This document shows positions 25,164 to 34,361 of a stretch of 64,000 nucleotides of DNA, one piece after another. Below the pieces are notes generated by a model. It worked only from the letters and a program-made list of their open reading frames with translations. It had not been told where the DNA came from and did not search any database. Within the stretch, counting starts at the first letter, position 1; every line of letters starts with the position of its first letter. The DNA comes from CAVWNR01 sp963756525. Its GTDB lineage: Bacteria > Actinomycetota > Actinomycetes > Mycobacteriales > Jatrophihabitantaceae. The DNA is taken from assembly GCA_963756525.1 (NCBI GenBank), contig CAVWNR010000009.1, positions 496,001 to 560,000 on the forward strand, written 5' to 3'. Both the position numbers and the translations under genes were made by a program.

Positions 25164-26381
25164 TCAGGTCGCGACGGCTTTGCGCAGGTGCTCGTCGATG
25201 GCGGACAGGAACTCCTCGGTGGTCAACCACGGCGTGTCGCCGCCGACGAGCAGCGCGAGGTCCTTGGTCATCTGGCCGCCCTCGACGGTCGCGACGCACA
25301 CCTTTTCCAGCGCCTCGGCGAACTGCGAGACCTCCGGGGTGCCGTCCAGCTTGCCGCGGTGTTCGAGCGCACGGGTCCAGGCGAAGATCGACGCGATCGG
25401 GTTGGTGGAGGTCTTCTCGCCGCGCTGGTGCTGGCGGTAGTGCCGGGTGACCGTGCCGTGGGCGGCCTCGGCCTCGACGGTGCGCCCGTCCGGGGTCATC
25501 AGCACCGACGTCATCAGACCGAGCGAGCCGAAGCCCTGCGCGACCGTGTCGGACTGCACGTCGCCGTCGTAGTTCTTGCAGGCCCAGAGGTAGCCGCCCT
25601 CCCACTTCAACGCGGAGGCCACCATGTCGTCGATGAGCCGGTGCTCGTAGGTGAGCCCGGCCTTCTTGAATTCGGACTCGAACTCCTCTTCATACACAGC
25701 GGCGAAGAGGTCCTTGAACCGGCCGTCGTAGGCCTTGAGGATGGTGTTCTTGGTCGACAGGTAGACCGGGTAGTTGCGCTCCAGGCCGTAGCGGAACGAC
25801 GCGCGGGCGAAGTCGCGGATCGAGTCGTCGAAGTTGTACATGCCCATCGCGACGCCCCCGCCGGGGAACTTCGCGAGCTCGAACTGCATCGGCTCCCCGT
25901 CGCCGTCCGGCGTGTAGGTGATGGTGACCGTGCCGGGGCCCGGGACGACGAAGTCGGTGGCCTTGTACTGGTCGCCGTGCGCGTGCCGGCCGATGACGAT
26001 CGGCTTCGTCCAGCTGGGCACCAGCCGCGGCACGTTGCGCATGACGATCGGCTCGCGGAAGATCACACCACCGAGAATGTTGCGGATGGTGCCGTTGGGC
26101 GAGCGCCACATCTGCTTGAGGCCGAACTCCTCCACCCGCGCCTCGTCCGGGGTGATCGTGGCGCACTTGACGCCGACGCCGTGCTCCTTGATGGCGTGCG
26201 CGGCGTCGACCGTCACCTGGTCGTCGGTGGCGTCACGGTGCTCGATGCCCAGGTCGTAGTAATCCAGGTTGATGTCGAGGTAGGGCAGGATCAGCTGCTC
26301 CTTGATGAACTGCCAGATGATGCGCGTCATCTCGTCACCGTCGAGTTCGACGACCGTCCCCTGCACCTTGATCTTGGGCAT
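25164..26381 (-). CDS. icd: NADP-dependent isocitrate dehydrogenase (dimeric type)
   Basis: TCA-cycle enzyme, isocitrate to 2-oxoglutarate with NADP. The 405-residue length and text (VELDGDEMTRIIWQFIKE, SPNGTIRNILGGVIFREPI, PIVIGRHAHGDQYKATDF, GGYLWACKNYDGDVQSD, and EAAHGTVTRHYR) match the eukaryote-like homodimeric subfamily II rather than the E. coli type. The substrate serine/asparagine motif SPNGTIRN is intact. The ATG at 26381 has GGAGGAAGC upstream; the longer frame to 26453 is unsupported. Divergent from the DUF885 gene with 50 bases between starts. Confidence 0.96.
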   Translation of the reverse strand: MPKIKVQGTVVELDGDEMTRIIWQFIKEQLILPYLDINLDYYDLGIEHRDATDDQVTVDAAHAIKEHGVGVKCATITPDEARVEEFGLKQMWRSPNGTIRNILGGVIFREPIVMRNVPRLVPSWTKPIVIGRHAHGDQYKATDFVVPGPGTVTITYTPDGDGEPMQFELAKFPGGGVAMGMYNFDDSIRDFARASFRYGLERNYPVYLSTKNTILKAYDGRFKDLFAAVYEEEFESEFKKAGLTYEHRLIDDMVASALKWEGGYLWACKNYDGDVQSDTVAQGFGSLGLMTSVLMTPDGRTVEAEAAHGTVTRHYRQHQRGEKTSTNPIASIFAWTRALEHRGKLDGTPEVSQFAEALEKVCVATVEGGQMTKDLALLVGGDTPWLTTEEFLSAIDEHLRKAVAT

Positions 26382-26418
26382 GCTTCCTCCACCGCCTCGA
26401 CGTTTCTCGGTCTCAAGA

Positions 26419-26424
26419 TATCGT
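26419..26424 (+). promoter_or_regulatory. -10 box TATCGT for a leaderless mRNA
   Basis: TATCGT is followed after 7 bases by the ATG at 26432. It lies in the 50-base gap to the divergent icd gene, so the two promoters must overlap or abut. Confidence 0.5.
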
Positions 26425-26431
26425 CGGCGGC

Positions 26432-28116
26432 ATGACGGAAACGAGCCGGGCAATGACGCCCGTCGACGCCCTGGCCGACTCCTACCTGGACGCCTATGCG
26501 GCGCTCGACCCGCTCGCGGCCACCTATTGGGGACTGCCTGGATACGACACCGAGCTTCCCGACCTCTCCCCCGACGGGCTCGCCGACGTCAGCGCCCTGC
26601 GCCGGCGCACCCTGGCCGAGCTCGACGCTGCCGCGCCGGCCGACGACACCGATCGGGTCACCATCGCGGCGCTGCGCGAGGAACTCGACGTCGCTGAGCA
26701 GATCCGCGCCACCGGCGACAACGAGGCCCGGCTGAACAACATCCACAGTCCGCTACAGAACCTCCGGGCCGTGTTCGACGTGATGGCCACGGCCACCGCC
26801 GACGACTGGTCGGTGATCGCCACCCGGCTGGCGCGCCTCCCGGCGGCGATCGACGGGTACGTCTCGTCGCTGCGCTACGCCGCCGAGCGCGGGAACGTCG
26901 CCCCGCAGCGGCAGGTCCGTGCCGGCGTCGGCCAGTGCGGCGAGACCGAGGTGTTCTTCGCCAAGTTCGCCCGCGACGCGGTGCTCGACGGCGGTGCGTC
27001 CCTGCCGGAGGCGGTGCGTGCCGACGTGGAGCGCGCGGCACAGGCCGCCGCCGGGGCGTACCAGCGGCTGGCCGCGTTCCTCGCCGACGAGCTGATGGCG
27101 CGTGCGCCCGAACGCGACGCCGTCGGGCGCGACCGGTACGCGCTCTTCTCCCGGTCGTTTCTCGGCACCTCCGTCGATTTGGCGGAGACCTACGCCTGGG
27201 GGCAGGACGAGCTGGCCCGGCTGGTCGCGCAGATGGCCGAGACCGCCGGGCAGATCGTGCCCGACGGCACCCACCGCGAGGCGATCGAGCATCTCGACGC
27301 CGACCCGTCGCGCAGGCTGCAGGGCACCGACGCGCTGCGCGGCTGGATGCAGGAACGTTCGGACGCCGCGGTGGCGGCGCTGGCCGGCACGCATTTCGAC
27401 ATCCCCGAACCGGTCCGCACGCTGGAGTGCCGGATCGCGCCCACGCCGTCCGGCGGCATCTACTATACGGGCCCGAGCGACGACTTCTCCCGCCCCGGAC
27501 GGATGTGGTGGGCCGTCCCGGAGGCGTCACGTCGTTCGCCACCTGGCGCGAGCTGACCACCGTCTACCACGAGGGCGTGCCCGGGCATCACCTGCAGATC
27601 GGGCAGACCGTGTACCGCAGGGATGCGCTGAACCGCTGGCGGCGGCTGGCGTCCTGGGTCAGCGGGCACGGCGAGGGGTGGGCGCTGTATGCGGAGCGGC
27701 TGATGGCCGACCTGGGCTTTCTCGACGACCCGGCCAACCTGCTCGGCATGCTGGACGGGCAGGCGATGCGCGCCGCCCGGGTGGTGCTCGACATCGGCGT
27801 GCACTGCGACTTCGACGCCCCGGCCGAGGTCGGCGGCGGCGCGTGGACATACGACAAGGCCTGGCAGTTCCTCACCGCGCACTCGGCAGTGGCCGAGGGG
27901 TTCCTGCGCTTCGAGCTCGACCGCTACCTCGGCTGGCCCGGGCAGGCGCCGTCCTACAAGGTCGGCGAGCGGTTCTGGTTGCAGCTGCGCGACGATGCCA
28001 GCCAGCGCGCGTCGCGCGCGGGGGGAGATGCCTTCGACCTCAAGGCGTTCCACCGGCGTGCCCTGGACGTCGGATCAGTCGGCCTGGACGTGCTGCGCGC
28101 CGCCGTCCTCGCCTAA
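26432..28116 (+). pseudogene. DUF885 family (putative metallopeptidase) gene with a frameshift
   Basis: About 560 codons in two frames. The first part (26432 to about 27523) reads a DUF885 N-terminus: DALADSYLDAYAALDPLAATYWGLPG and later ETYAWGQDELARLVAQM. The second part, in another frame to 28116, contains TVYHEGVPGHHLQIGQT, the HEGxPGHH zinc-binding helix of the family, and ends with the normal C-terminus. The junction reads CCGGAGGCGTCACG where the family sequence (VPEGVTSF) predicts one more G, so a single base is missing from a G-run at 27521-27524. Everything else is intact. Either a very young pseudogene or a sequencing error. Confidence 0.85.
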
Positions 28117-28121
28117 CGCTC

Positions 28122-28169
28122 CGGTTTTGGCAGGATGGGACCCTATTCGGTCCCAAACTGCCAAAACCG
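28122..28169. terminator. Bidirectional terminator-like hairpin
   Basis: CGGTTTTGGCAG (28122-28133) pairs perfectly with CTGCCAAAACCG (28158-28169), with an inner GGGACC/GGTCCC pair inside. It fills the 55-base gap between the convergent DUF885 and AMP-ligase genes, so a shared terminator is likely. The arms carry T-runs and A-runs in the right orientation for both strands. Confidence 0.75.
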
Positions 28170-28171
28170 AT

Positions 28172-29704
28172 TCAGCCGAGCCCGGCGCGCAGCCGCTTGC
28201 GGTCCAGCTTGCCGATGCTGGTCAGCGGCAGCTCGTCCACGACGTGCACCTCGCGCGGGTACTTGACCGCCGAGAGCCGCTCCCGGGCGTAGGCGCGGAC
28301 GTCGTCGGCCGTGGCCGAGCAGCCGGGACGCAGCGCCACGAACGCGACCACCTCCTCGCCGTGCTCGGCGTCCGGTCGGCCGACCACCGCGGCGTTGACG
28401 ACGTCCGGGTGGCCAACCAGCACCTCCTCCACGTCTCGCGGATATACGTTGAACCCGCCCCGAATGATCACGTCCTTGAGCCGGTCGACGATGTAGAGGT
28501 ACCCGTCGGCGTCCAGGTGCCCGATGTCGCCGGTGTGGAACCAGCCGCCGCGCAGCGCGTGTGCCGTCTCCTCGGGCGCGTGCCAGTAGCCGCTCATCAG
28601 CGCCGGGCCGCGCAGGCAGATCTCGCCGTCCATCCCGGGCGGTGCGCTGGCGCCGTCGGGCGTCTGGATCCGCAACTGCATCATCGGGGCGACCTTCCCG
28701 ACGCTGCCCGGGCGAGCCTCGCCGCGCGGGGTCGCCGACGCGAGAGCTGCGGTTTCAGTGCAGCCGTAGCCCTCGACGATCTCCACGTGCGGCACCCGCC
28801 GGGCCCACTGCGCGTGCAGCTCGGCCGGCAGCGGCGCGCTCCCGCTGGCCAGCCGCTGCAGCGACGACAGGTCGTACTCCTCCAACGGCTGGGCGGCGAG
28901 CAGCCGCAGCATCGTCGGGACGACCGCCGCGACCTGCACCCGCTCGCCCGCCACCAATCGCAGCCACGCCGACGGCTCGAACCACCGCATCAGCACAGAC
29001 GTCACCGGACGCACCGCGTGCAGCGCCATCGTGGAGACCATCAGCCCGAAGATGTGCGCCAGCGGCAGGCACAGCAGCGAAACGGAGAGGTCGTCGTCGG
29101 TGCCGGTTAGCGTCGCCGACCAGGCAGCGGCCGAGAGCGCGTCGTGGCTGAGCATGACGCCCTTCGCGCGGCCGGTCGTCCCCCCGGTGTAGAGCAGCGC
29201 CGCCATCTCCGCTGGGTCGACCCGGACGAGGGGCGCCTCGTCACCGGACTCCAGGTCGGCGAACGAAAGCAGCCCGTCCTCGCCAGCCCCGGTCACGACG
29301 ATCCGCACGTCCAGGCCGGACCCGGCCGCGCGCACCTTCCCCGCGAACTCCGGCGTGGTGACCGCGACGACCGCGCCCGAGTCGGCCAGGACGTGACGCA
29401 GCTCCGCCTCGCTGAGCAGGAAGAGCACCGGCGTGACGACGGCACCGGCGCGCCACGCCGCCTGGTAGGTGATCGTGACCTCCGGGCAGTTGGCCATGCA
29501 GACGGCGACCCGGGCGCCGGGTCGGACGCCCGCATCCACCAGCCCGGCGGCGAAGCGCCGGGAACGCTCGCCCAGCGCCGCCCAGCTGATGCGCCGGCCC
29601 TCGAACACAGTGCAGGACTCGGCACCGAAGCGCTCCCACGCCTGCTCGGCGAGCACCTGCAAAGGGGTGCCCGTCGGCCGGGTGAGCATCCGCGACTCGT
29701 CCAC
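28172..29704 (-). CDS. AMP-forming acyl-CoA synthetase / ligase
   Basis: ANL-superfamily adenylating enzyme of 510 residues. Motifs: the P-loop LLYTGGTTGRAKGVMLSH near residue 165, the A5 motif VEGYGCTETAAL near residue 300, A7-A8 GGWFHTGDIGHLDADGYLYIVDR near residue 385 and the C-terminal lysine PLTSIGKLDRKRL. It probably activates a fatty or other carboxylic acid to its CoA thioester; the substrate is not readable. The GTG start at 29704 is the longest sensible one. It follows the MFS gene on the same strand with 21 bases between stop and start, so the two could be co-transcribed. Normal length. Confidence 0.9.
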   Translation of the reverse strand: MDESRMLTRPTGTPLQVLAEQAWERFGAESCTVFEGRRISWAALGERSRRFAAGLVDAGVRPGARVAVCMANCPEVTITYQAAWRAGAVVTPVLFLLSEAELRHVLADSGAVVAVTTPEFAGKVRAAGSGLDVRIVVTGAGEDGLLSFADLESGDEAPLVRVDPAEMAALLYTGGTTGRAKGVMLSHDALSAAAWSATLTGTDDDLSVSLLCLPLAHIFGLMVSTMALHAVRPVTSVLMRWFEPSAWLRLVAGERVQVAAVVPTMLRLLAAQPLEEYDLSSLQRLASGSAPLPAELHAQWARRVPHVEIVEGYGCTETAALASATPRGEARPGSVGKVAPMMQLRIQTPDGASAPPGMDGEICLRGPALMSGYWHAPEETAHALRGGWFHTGDIGHLDADGYLYIVDRLKDVIIRGGFNVYPRDVEEVLVGHPDVVNAAVVGRPDAEHGEEVVAFVALRPGCSATADDVRAYARERLSAVKYPREVHVVDELPLTSIGKLDRKRLRAGLG

Positions 29705-29725
29705 GCCCCTACCCCACGCCTAGGA

Positions 29726-31855
29726 TCACGCCGTGGGGCTTCCCCGCAGCTTGGCGAGCTCGGCGGTCACCCAGGCCTCGTGCTCGCGCTCGTACCGGAA
29801 CGCCCGGCGCGGGCTCCAGAAGCCGGCCAACATCCAGATCAGCGGGATGAACACGACCTCGCCGCCGACCGCGATCCAGAAGTAGCTCTGCCATTGGCCG
29901 GGCGAGTCCTTCGCAGCCTTCTGCACCGAGGGCGCGTTCGCTTGCAGGTCGCGCAGCGCCGCCTGCACCTTGGGATCCTGCAGCGGCTTGCCGTACTGGT
30001 TGAGGAACGCCAGGTCGGACGGCGGGACCTTGCTCAGCGCGGTCAGCTGGTTGGCCGCCGAGAGCACCGGCGGCCCGCTGGTGGCCAGGAAGAGCAGATC
30101 GGCACGCGGGACCTGGGACAGGGCGAATAGCCGACTGGCAGCATTCGCCGGCGAATCGCCGAACTTGCGAACGATCTCGGCGACCGCCCTCGCGAAGGCA
30201 GCTGCGTCGAGCGGATTTGCCTGCAGCGCCGCCTGGGTGGCCGGGTCGATGGCCTGCGCAGTGGCCAGCGCCGTGCCGTACTGGCGGCTGAGCGTCACCA
30301 CCCGGGTGACGGTCGCCGGGCTGGACCCGGAGATCTCGCTGAGCGCCTGCACCTGCGCAGCCGGGTTGTTCGGGTTCGCGGCCAGTGCCGCCTGCGTCGC
30401 CGGGCTGAGCTTCGCCGCCGTGGCGAGTTCGGCCGAGTACTTGGTTGCCAGCGTCTGCACCTTCGGCACGATCGTCGGGTCGGCGGCGACTGCCTTCACC
30501 GTCGCGTTCTGTTGCGCGGTGAGGCCCGGGAGGGTGCCGCTCGCGGCCGCCTGCACGGCCGGTCCCTTCTCGATCAGCGTCGTCACCGTGGTGACGATGT
30601 GCGGCAGGATGAAGACCACGATCGCGATCACGATGCGGATGATCAGGCCCCACACCGCGAGCCCGGTGGCCGCGAGGGCCGGGTTGCGGCGCTCGACCGT
30701 CTCGGTGAAGCTCGCCATCCACGGCGCGTACGCGACGCCGAGCGACATCGCGAGGAAGATCAGGATCCAGACGAACGTGCCGTAGCTCGTCGCCGGATGC
30801 GTCGCCCGGCTCAGGAAGATGATCGTGAAGACAATCGCGCCGATTGCGCCGATGACCATGAACGGTTTACGCACCCGCACCATGTCGGAGAGAATGCCGA
30901 TCAAGAGCAGCGCGCCGGCGTTGAACGCCCAGTTCCAGTTGCCCAGCGAGTTCGCCTTCGACTGGCTGAACCCGAAGATCGTCTGGAAGTAGATCGGGAA
31001 GAACCCGACCGCGGTGTAGTAGATGATCAGAAACACGCTGATCGCGAACGCCGACAGGACGATGTCCGGCTTGAGCATCTGCCGGAACGGGTGCTTGAGG
31101 CCCGCCTCGACGTCGATGCCCATCGCGCGGGCCTCGACCAGCGCGCGGTCGCGGTGGCTGACCATGAGCTGGTCGCGCAGCCGCGGGGCCAGCTCGCGCA
31201 GTCCGAGCAGCGCGATGATCGCGATGCCCAGGCCCACGATGCCGGCGATGATGTAGTGGTCCTGCCAGGCCGTGGTGTTGCTCGAGCTGCTGACCTGGAT
31301 GCTGACGATCAGGCTGCCCAGCACCGGTCCGAGCGTCCAGAAGCCCATGGCCGACGCGCGGCCTAACTGCGGCGTGAAATCGCGGATCAGCGCCGGTGTC
31401 GCGACCAGGATGATGCCCTCGACCAGACCGATCGCGATGAACACGATCCCGAAGGCGAGCTTGCCGTGGGTCAGCGGGATGCCCAGCAGACACAGCAGGG
31501 CGACCACGAACAGCCCCACCGTGACGATGTTCGCGCGGCCCCAGCGGTCCGCGATGCCCGTGACGAACGACGCGGCGGCGCCGAACAGGTAGCCGATCAC
31601 GCTGACGTTCACGTAGTAGATGAACGACATGTTGTAGTCGGCCAGGATGTGGGTGGCGAGCGCGCCGGCCAGGTAGAACTGGTAGTAGAGGACGATCGTC
31701 GCCAGCACGACGATGGCCAGCGACAGGTAACGCACGCCCGAGCGCGGGTAATGGTCCAGCTCGCGATCCCACAATCGGGTGAGGATCGACCGGTCGACCG
31801 GTTCAGTGGCAGCGACGGCACTCACAGCGACCCCGTATGTTGTGATGTCATTCAC
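29726..31855 (-). CDS. Large MFS transporter with an inserted repeat domain
   Basis: A 709-residue major facilitator protein. Residues about 40-420 hold some eleven membrane helices with the MFS loop GIADRWGRANIVTVG after helix 2 and PHRD-type cytosolic loop in the middle. Residues about 430-655 are a soluble, Ala/Gln/Pro-rich domain with internal repeats (SPATQAALAANP and DPATQAALQANP, plus PGLTAQQ). One last helix, SYFWIAVGGEVVFIPLIWML, and a basic tail follow. Ordinary MFS proteins are 400-550 residues. The inserted domain would be on the outer face if the helix count is right. Substrate unknown. GTG start at 31855 follows a TATAAA box; a later GTG is possible. Confidence 0.85.
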   Translation of the reverse strand: MNDITTYGVAVSAVAATEPVDRSILTRLWDRELDHYPRSGVRYLSLAIVVLATIVLYYQFYLAGALATHILADYNMSFIYYVNVSVIGYLFGAAASFVTGIADRWGRANIVTVGLFVVALLCLLGIPLTHGKLAFGIVFIAIGLVEGIILVATPALIRDFTPQLGRASAMGFWTLGPVLGSLIVSIQVSSSSNTTAWQDHYIIAGIVGLGIAIIALLGLRELAPRLRDQLMVSHRDRALVEARAMGIDVEAGLKHPFRQMLKPDIVLSAFAISVFLIIYYTAVGFFPIYFQTIFGFSQSKANSLGNWNWAFNAGALLLIGILSDMVRVRKPFMVIGAIGAIVFTIIFLSRATHPATSYGTFVWILIFLAMSLGVAYAPWMASFTETVERRNPALAATGLAVWGLIIRIVIAIVVFILPHIVTTVTTLIEKGPAVQAAASGTLPGLTAQQNATVKAVAADPTIVPKVQTLATKYSAELATAAKLSPATQAALAANPNNPAAQVQALSEISGSSPATVTRVVTLSRQYGTALATAQAIDPATQAALQANPLDAAAFARAVAEIVRKFGDSPANAASRLFALSQVPRADLLFLATSGPPVLSAANQLTALSKVPPSDLAFLNQYGKPLQDPKVQAALRDLQANAPSVQKAAKDSPGQWQSYFWIAVGGEVVFIPLIWMLAGFWSPRRAFRYEREHEAWVTAELAKLRGSPTA

Positions 31856-31943
31856 AAGCTGAACAACTGTTTATATCCACGTTCGGTGGCGCCCGTCAAC
31901 GATCTGCGGCGCGGGTCGGAGGTCGATCGCCCGATCCTGTGGG

Positions 31944-32909
31944 TCAGAGGTCCGCGACGTCGGCCTGCTTGGCGCGCACGGCCTCGGCCGCCTCCCGCAG
32001 CGCGGCCAGCTCGTCATCGGTCAGCTGCCGCTCGACTACCCTCGTGACACCTTCGCGGCCGATCTGCGCCTCGACGCCCAGGTACACGCCGCTGATGCCG
32101 TACTCGCCGTCGACCCAGGCGCAGACCGGGATGGTGGCGGCGGAGTCCTCGATGACCGCGCGGGCCATCCGAGCGGCCGCCGCCGACGGCGCGTAGTACG
32201 CCGAGCCGGTCTTGAGCAGGGCGACGACCTCGCCGCCGCCCTTGCGGGTGCGCTCCACCAGCTCGTTGATCCTGGCGGCGTCCATGACCTCGGTGAGGGG
32301 CTTGCCGTCGACCGAGCATGCCGACGGAACCGGCACCATGGTGTCGCCGTGCGAGCCGAGGGTCAGCGTCGTCACCGAGCCGACCGGCACGCCGAGGCTG
32401 GTGGCGACGTTGTTGGTGAACCGCGCCGTGTCGAGCACACCGGCTTGGCCGAACACCCGGTTCTTCGCGAACCCGGACGCGAGCTGGGTGAGTGCGGTCA
32501 TCTCGTCGAGCGGGTTGGACACCACGATCAGCACCGCGTTCGGTGAGTGCTTGGCAATGTTCTCTGCCACGCCGCGGACGATCTTGGCGTTCACTTCGAG
32601 CAGGTCCATCCGGCTCATGCCCGGCTTGCGCGGCAGGCCGGCGGTGATCACGACGACGTCCGAGCCGGCCGTCGCCTCGTAACCGTCGCCCTCGGGCGTG
32701 GTGGTGACGCCGACGACCTCGGTCTCGAATCCTTCGATCGGACGAGACTGGTTCAGGTCGAGCGCGAGTCCTTCCGGGCGGCCCTCGATGATGTCGGTCA
32801 GCACGACCGTGTCGAAGACGTCGTACTCGGCCAGTCGCTGCGCGGTGGTCGAACCGTAGAAGCCGGCTCCGACGACGGTGACCTTGCCATGACGGGCGGG
32901 TGCGGACAT
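31944..32909 (-). CDS. mdh: Malate dehydrogenase
   Basis: NAD-dependent LDH/MDH-superfamily enzyme of 321 residues. The Rossmann loop VTVVGAGFYGSTTA is at the N-terminus; the substrate loop LPRKPGMSRMDLL has Arg where lactate dehydrogenases have Gln, which marks malate as substrate; catalytic TLGSHGDTMVP carries the active-site His near residue 180. TCA-cycle role, malate to oxaloacetate. GAGGGAG precedes the ATG at 32909. A hairpin between this gene and the upstream DUF3017 gene suggests it has its own promoter. The gene lies between folD/DUF3017 and the MFS transporter. Confidence 0.94.
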   Translation of the reverse strand: MSAPARHGKVTVVGAGFYGSTTAQRLAEYDVFDTVVLTDIIEGRPEGLALDLNQSRPIEGFETEVVGVTTTPEGDGYEATAGSDVVVITAGLPRKPGMSRMDLLEVNAKIVRGVAENIAKHSPNAVLIVVSNPLDEMTALTQLASGFAKNRVFGQAGVLDTARFTNNVATSLGVPVGSVTTLTLGSHGDTMVPVPSACSVDGKPLTEVMDAARINELVERTRKGGGEVVALLKTGSAYYAPSAAAARMARAVIEDSAATIPVCAWVDGEYGISGVYLGVEAQIGREGVTRVVERQLTDDELAALREAAEAVRAKQADVADL

Positions 32910-32936
32910 GGTTGCTCTCCCTCGGACGCTGGCGGC

Positions 32937-32963
32937 TCGCCACGGACATTAGTCCTGTGGCGA
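32937..32963 (-). terminator. Hairpin between DUF3017 and mdh
   Basis: TCGCCAC-GGAC pairs with GTCC-GTGGCGA around ATTA with one bulged base, 11 base pairs. It lies 11 bases after the DUF3017 stop and 28 bases before the mdh start, so it could end the folD transcript or lie in the mdh 5' leader. No T-run. Confidence 0.5.
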
Positions 32964-32973
32964 CGCTCACCTC

Positions 32974-33258
32974 CTAGCGCGGAAGGACCATCGCGAAGCC
33001 CAGCACGGAGATCCCCGCCGCCAAGTAACAAACGGTGTCGAAGCGCCGCCCGCGTACCGACAGCAGGCCGGCCCGGCGGTCGGCGAGCACCGCCCGCAGC
33101 ACACCGGCGAGCGCGAACCCGACCGCGACGATGCTGACCCCGCGCAGCCAGTGCTCGGGGAACAGCCCCAGGTAGGTGAAGCCGACGGCGAGCACGACGA
33201 GCACGGCCACGAACGGCGCCTCGTCGAGCACCGCCCTGCGCATGACCGGCGCCGTCAC
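32974..33258 (-). CDS. DUF3017 membrane protein
   Basis: A 94-residue integral membrane protein with three hydrophobic segments (about residues 15-33, 38-58 and 74-92), matching the actinobacterial DUF3017 family, which is commonly found next to folD. Function unknown. The GTG overlaps the folD stop as GTGA, so it is translationally coupled to folD. Its small size and fixed position suggest a conserved partner role, but no activity is known. Starts MTAPVMRRAVLDEAPF. Confidence 0.8.
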   Translation of the reverse strand: MTAPVMRRAVLDEAPFVAVLVVLAVGFTYLGLFPEHWLRGVSIVAVGFALAGVLRAVLADRRAGLLSVRGRRFDTVCYLAAGISVLGFAMVLPR

Positions 33259-34091
33259 CGTTCGGCCGCGTCGACGATGTTGCAGAGCAGCATCGCGCGG
33301 GTCATCGGGCCGACCCCGCCGGGGTTCGGGCTGAGCCAGCCTGCGACGTCCGCGACGTCGGCAGCGACGTCGCCGGCGATCTTGCCGTCGACCCGGCTCA
33401 CCCCCGCGTCGAGGACGGCGGCGCCCGGCTTGACCATGTCGGCGGTCACCAGCGCAGGTGATCCGGCGGCTGCGACGACGATGTCGGCTTGCCGTACCTG
33501 CGCGGCGAGATCGCGCGTCCCGGTATGGCAGACGGTGACCGTGGCGTTCTCACTGCGCCGGGTCAGCAACAGCGCCAGCGGGCGGCCGACGGTGATGCCC
33601 CGGCCGATCACCACGACCTGTGCGCCGGCGATCGGCACGCCGTAGCGGCGCAGCAGCTCGACGATGCCGACCGGGGTGCACGGCAACGGCGCCGGCCTGC
33701 CGAGCACCAGCCAGCCCAGGTTCATCGGATGAAGGCCGTCCACGTCCTTGGCCGGGTCGACGCGCGACAGTAACGCGAACTCGTCGAGCCCGGTGGGCTG
33801 CTGGACGAGGAAGCCGGTGCAGGCCGGGTCGGCGTTCAGCTCGTCGATCGCGGCCTCGACCTCGGCCTGGGTGGCGGTCGCCGGCAGCTCGCGGCGGATG
33901 CTCTCGATGCCCACCTCGGCGCAGTCGCGGTGCTTGGCGTTGACGTACCAACGGCTGCCCGGGTCGTCGCCCACGACGACCGTGCCCAGGCCGGGCACCA
34001 CGCCCCGCTCCCGCAGCACTGCGACCCGCTCGCGCAGCTCGCCCTTGATCGCCGAGAGCACCGCCTTGCCGTCGAGGATGGTTGCGCCCAC
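33255..34091 (-). CDS. folD: Bifunctional 5,10-methylenetetrahydrofolate dehydrogenase/cyclohydrolase FolD
   Basis: One-carbon metabolism enzyme of 278 residues interconverting methylene-, methenyl- and formyl-THF. It has YVNAKHRDCAEVGIES with the catalytic Lys (residue about 52, YxxxK), FLVQQPTGLDEF, KDVDGLHPMNLG and the NADP-binding VVVIGRGITVGRPLALLL. The C-terminal PNPGGVGPMTRAMLL is typical. Formyl-THF made here feeds PurN and PurH, encoded just upstream on the same strand. A 172-bp inverted repeat separates it from purH. GTG start. High confidence. Confidence 0.96.
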   Translation of the reverse strand: MGATILDGKAVLSAIKGELRERVAVLRERGVVPGLGTVVVGDDPGSRWYVNAKHRDCAEVGIESIRRELPATATQAEVEAAIDELNADPACTGFLVQQPTGLDEFALLSRVDPAKDVDGLHPMNLGWLVLGRPAPLPCTPVGIVELLRRYGVPIAGAQVVVIGRGITVGRPLALLLTRRSENATVTVCHTGTRDLAAQVRQADIVVAAAGSPALVTADMVKPGAAVLDAGVSRVDGKIAGDVAADVADVAGWLSPNPGGVGPMTRAMLLCNIVDAAER

Positions 34092-34175
34092 GGCCGATCA
34101 TCCTGCCAGCCCGTGCCTGTCCCCAGCCGGGCGGCGTGCCGCCCGGCGATGGCGGCGTACCGCCCGCTGCCCGCT

Positions 34176-34347
34176 GTTGATGTTGGACTTGTGGTCGATA
34201 TTGAGGCTGTCGCAAAATGCAGCGAAAGATCGTTTGGGCCACAACATCTGGGATCGGCTCGCGTCGCGGGCGCGAGATCTTGTGATCGCGGGAAGGTGCC
34301 AGGGGATTTTGCGACAGGCTCTATTCGACCACAAGTCCAACATCAAC
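34176..34347. repeat. Long inverted repeat between purH and folD
   Basis: Left arm (34176-34218) and right arm (34306-34347) are inverted copies: 23 bases match perfectly at the outer ends (GTTGATGTTGGACTTGTGGT...), then an 8-9 base divergent patch, then TGTCGCAAAAT matches perfectly. The 87-base centre has further small stems. Total 172 bp, with no coding capacity and no clear target-site duplication. It is either a MITE-like element or a very large terminator between purH and folD. Confidence 0.85.
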
Positions 34348-34361
34348 AATCGGGGGACGGG

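Noticed and set aside
27521..27530. Programmed ribosomal frameshift in the DUF885 gene
   Set aside because: The site is a plain GGAGG run with no slippery heptamer or downstream pseudoknot; a single-base deletion explains it more simply.
34098..34349. Minus-strand ORF of about 83 codons within the long inverted repeat
   Set aside because: It is simply the inverted repeat read through; the frame mirrors itself on the other strand and matches no family.
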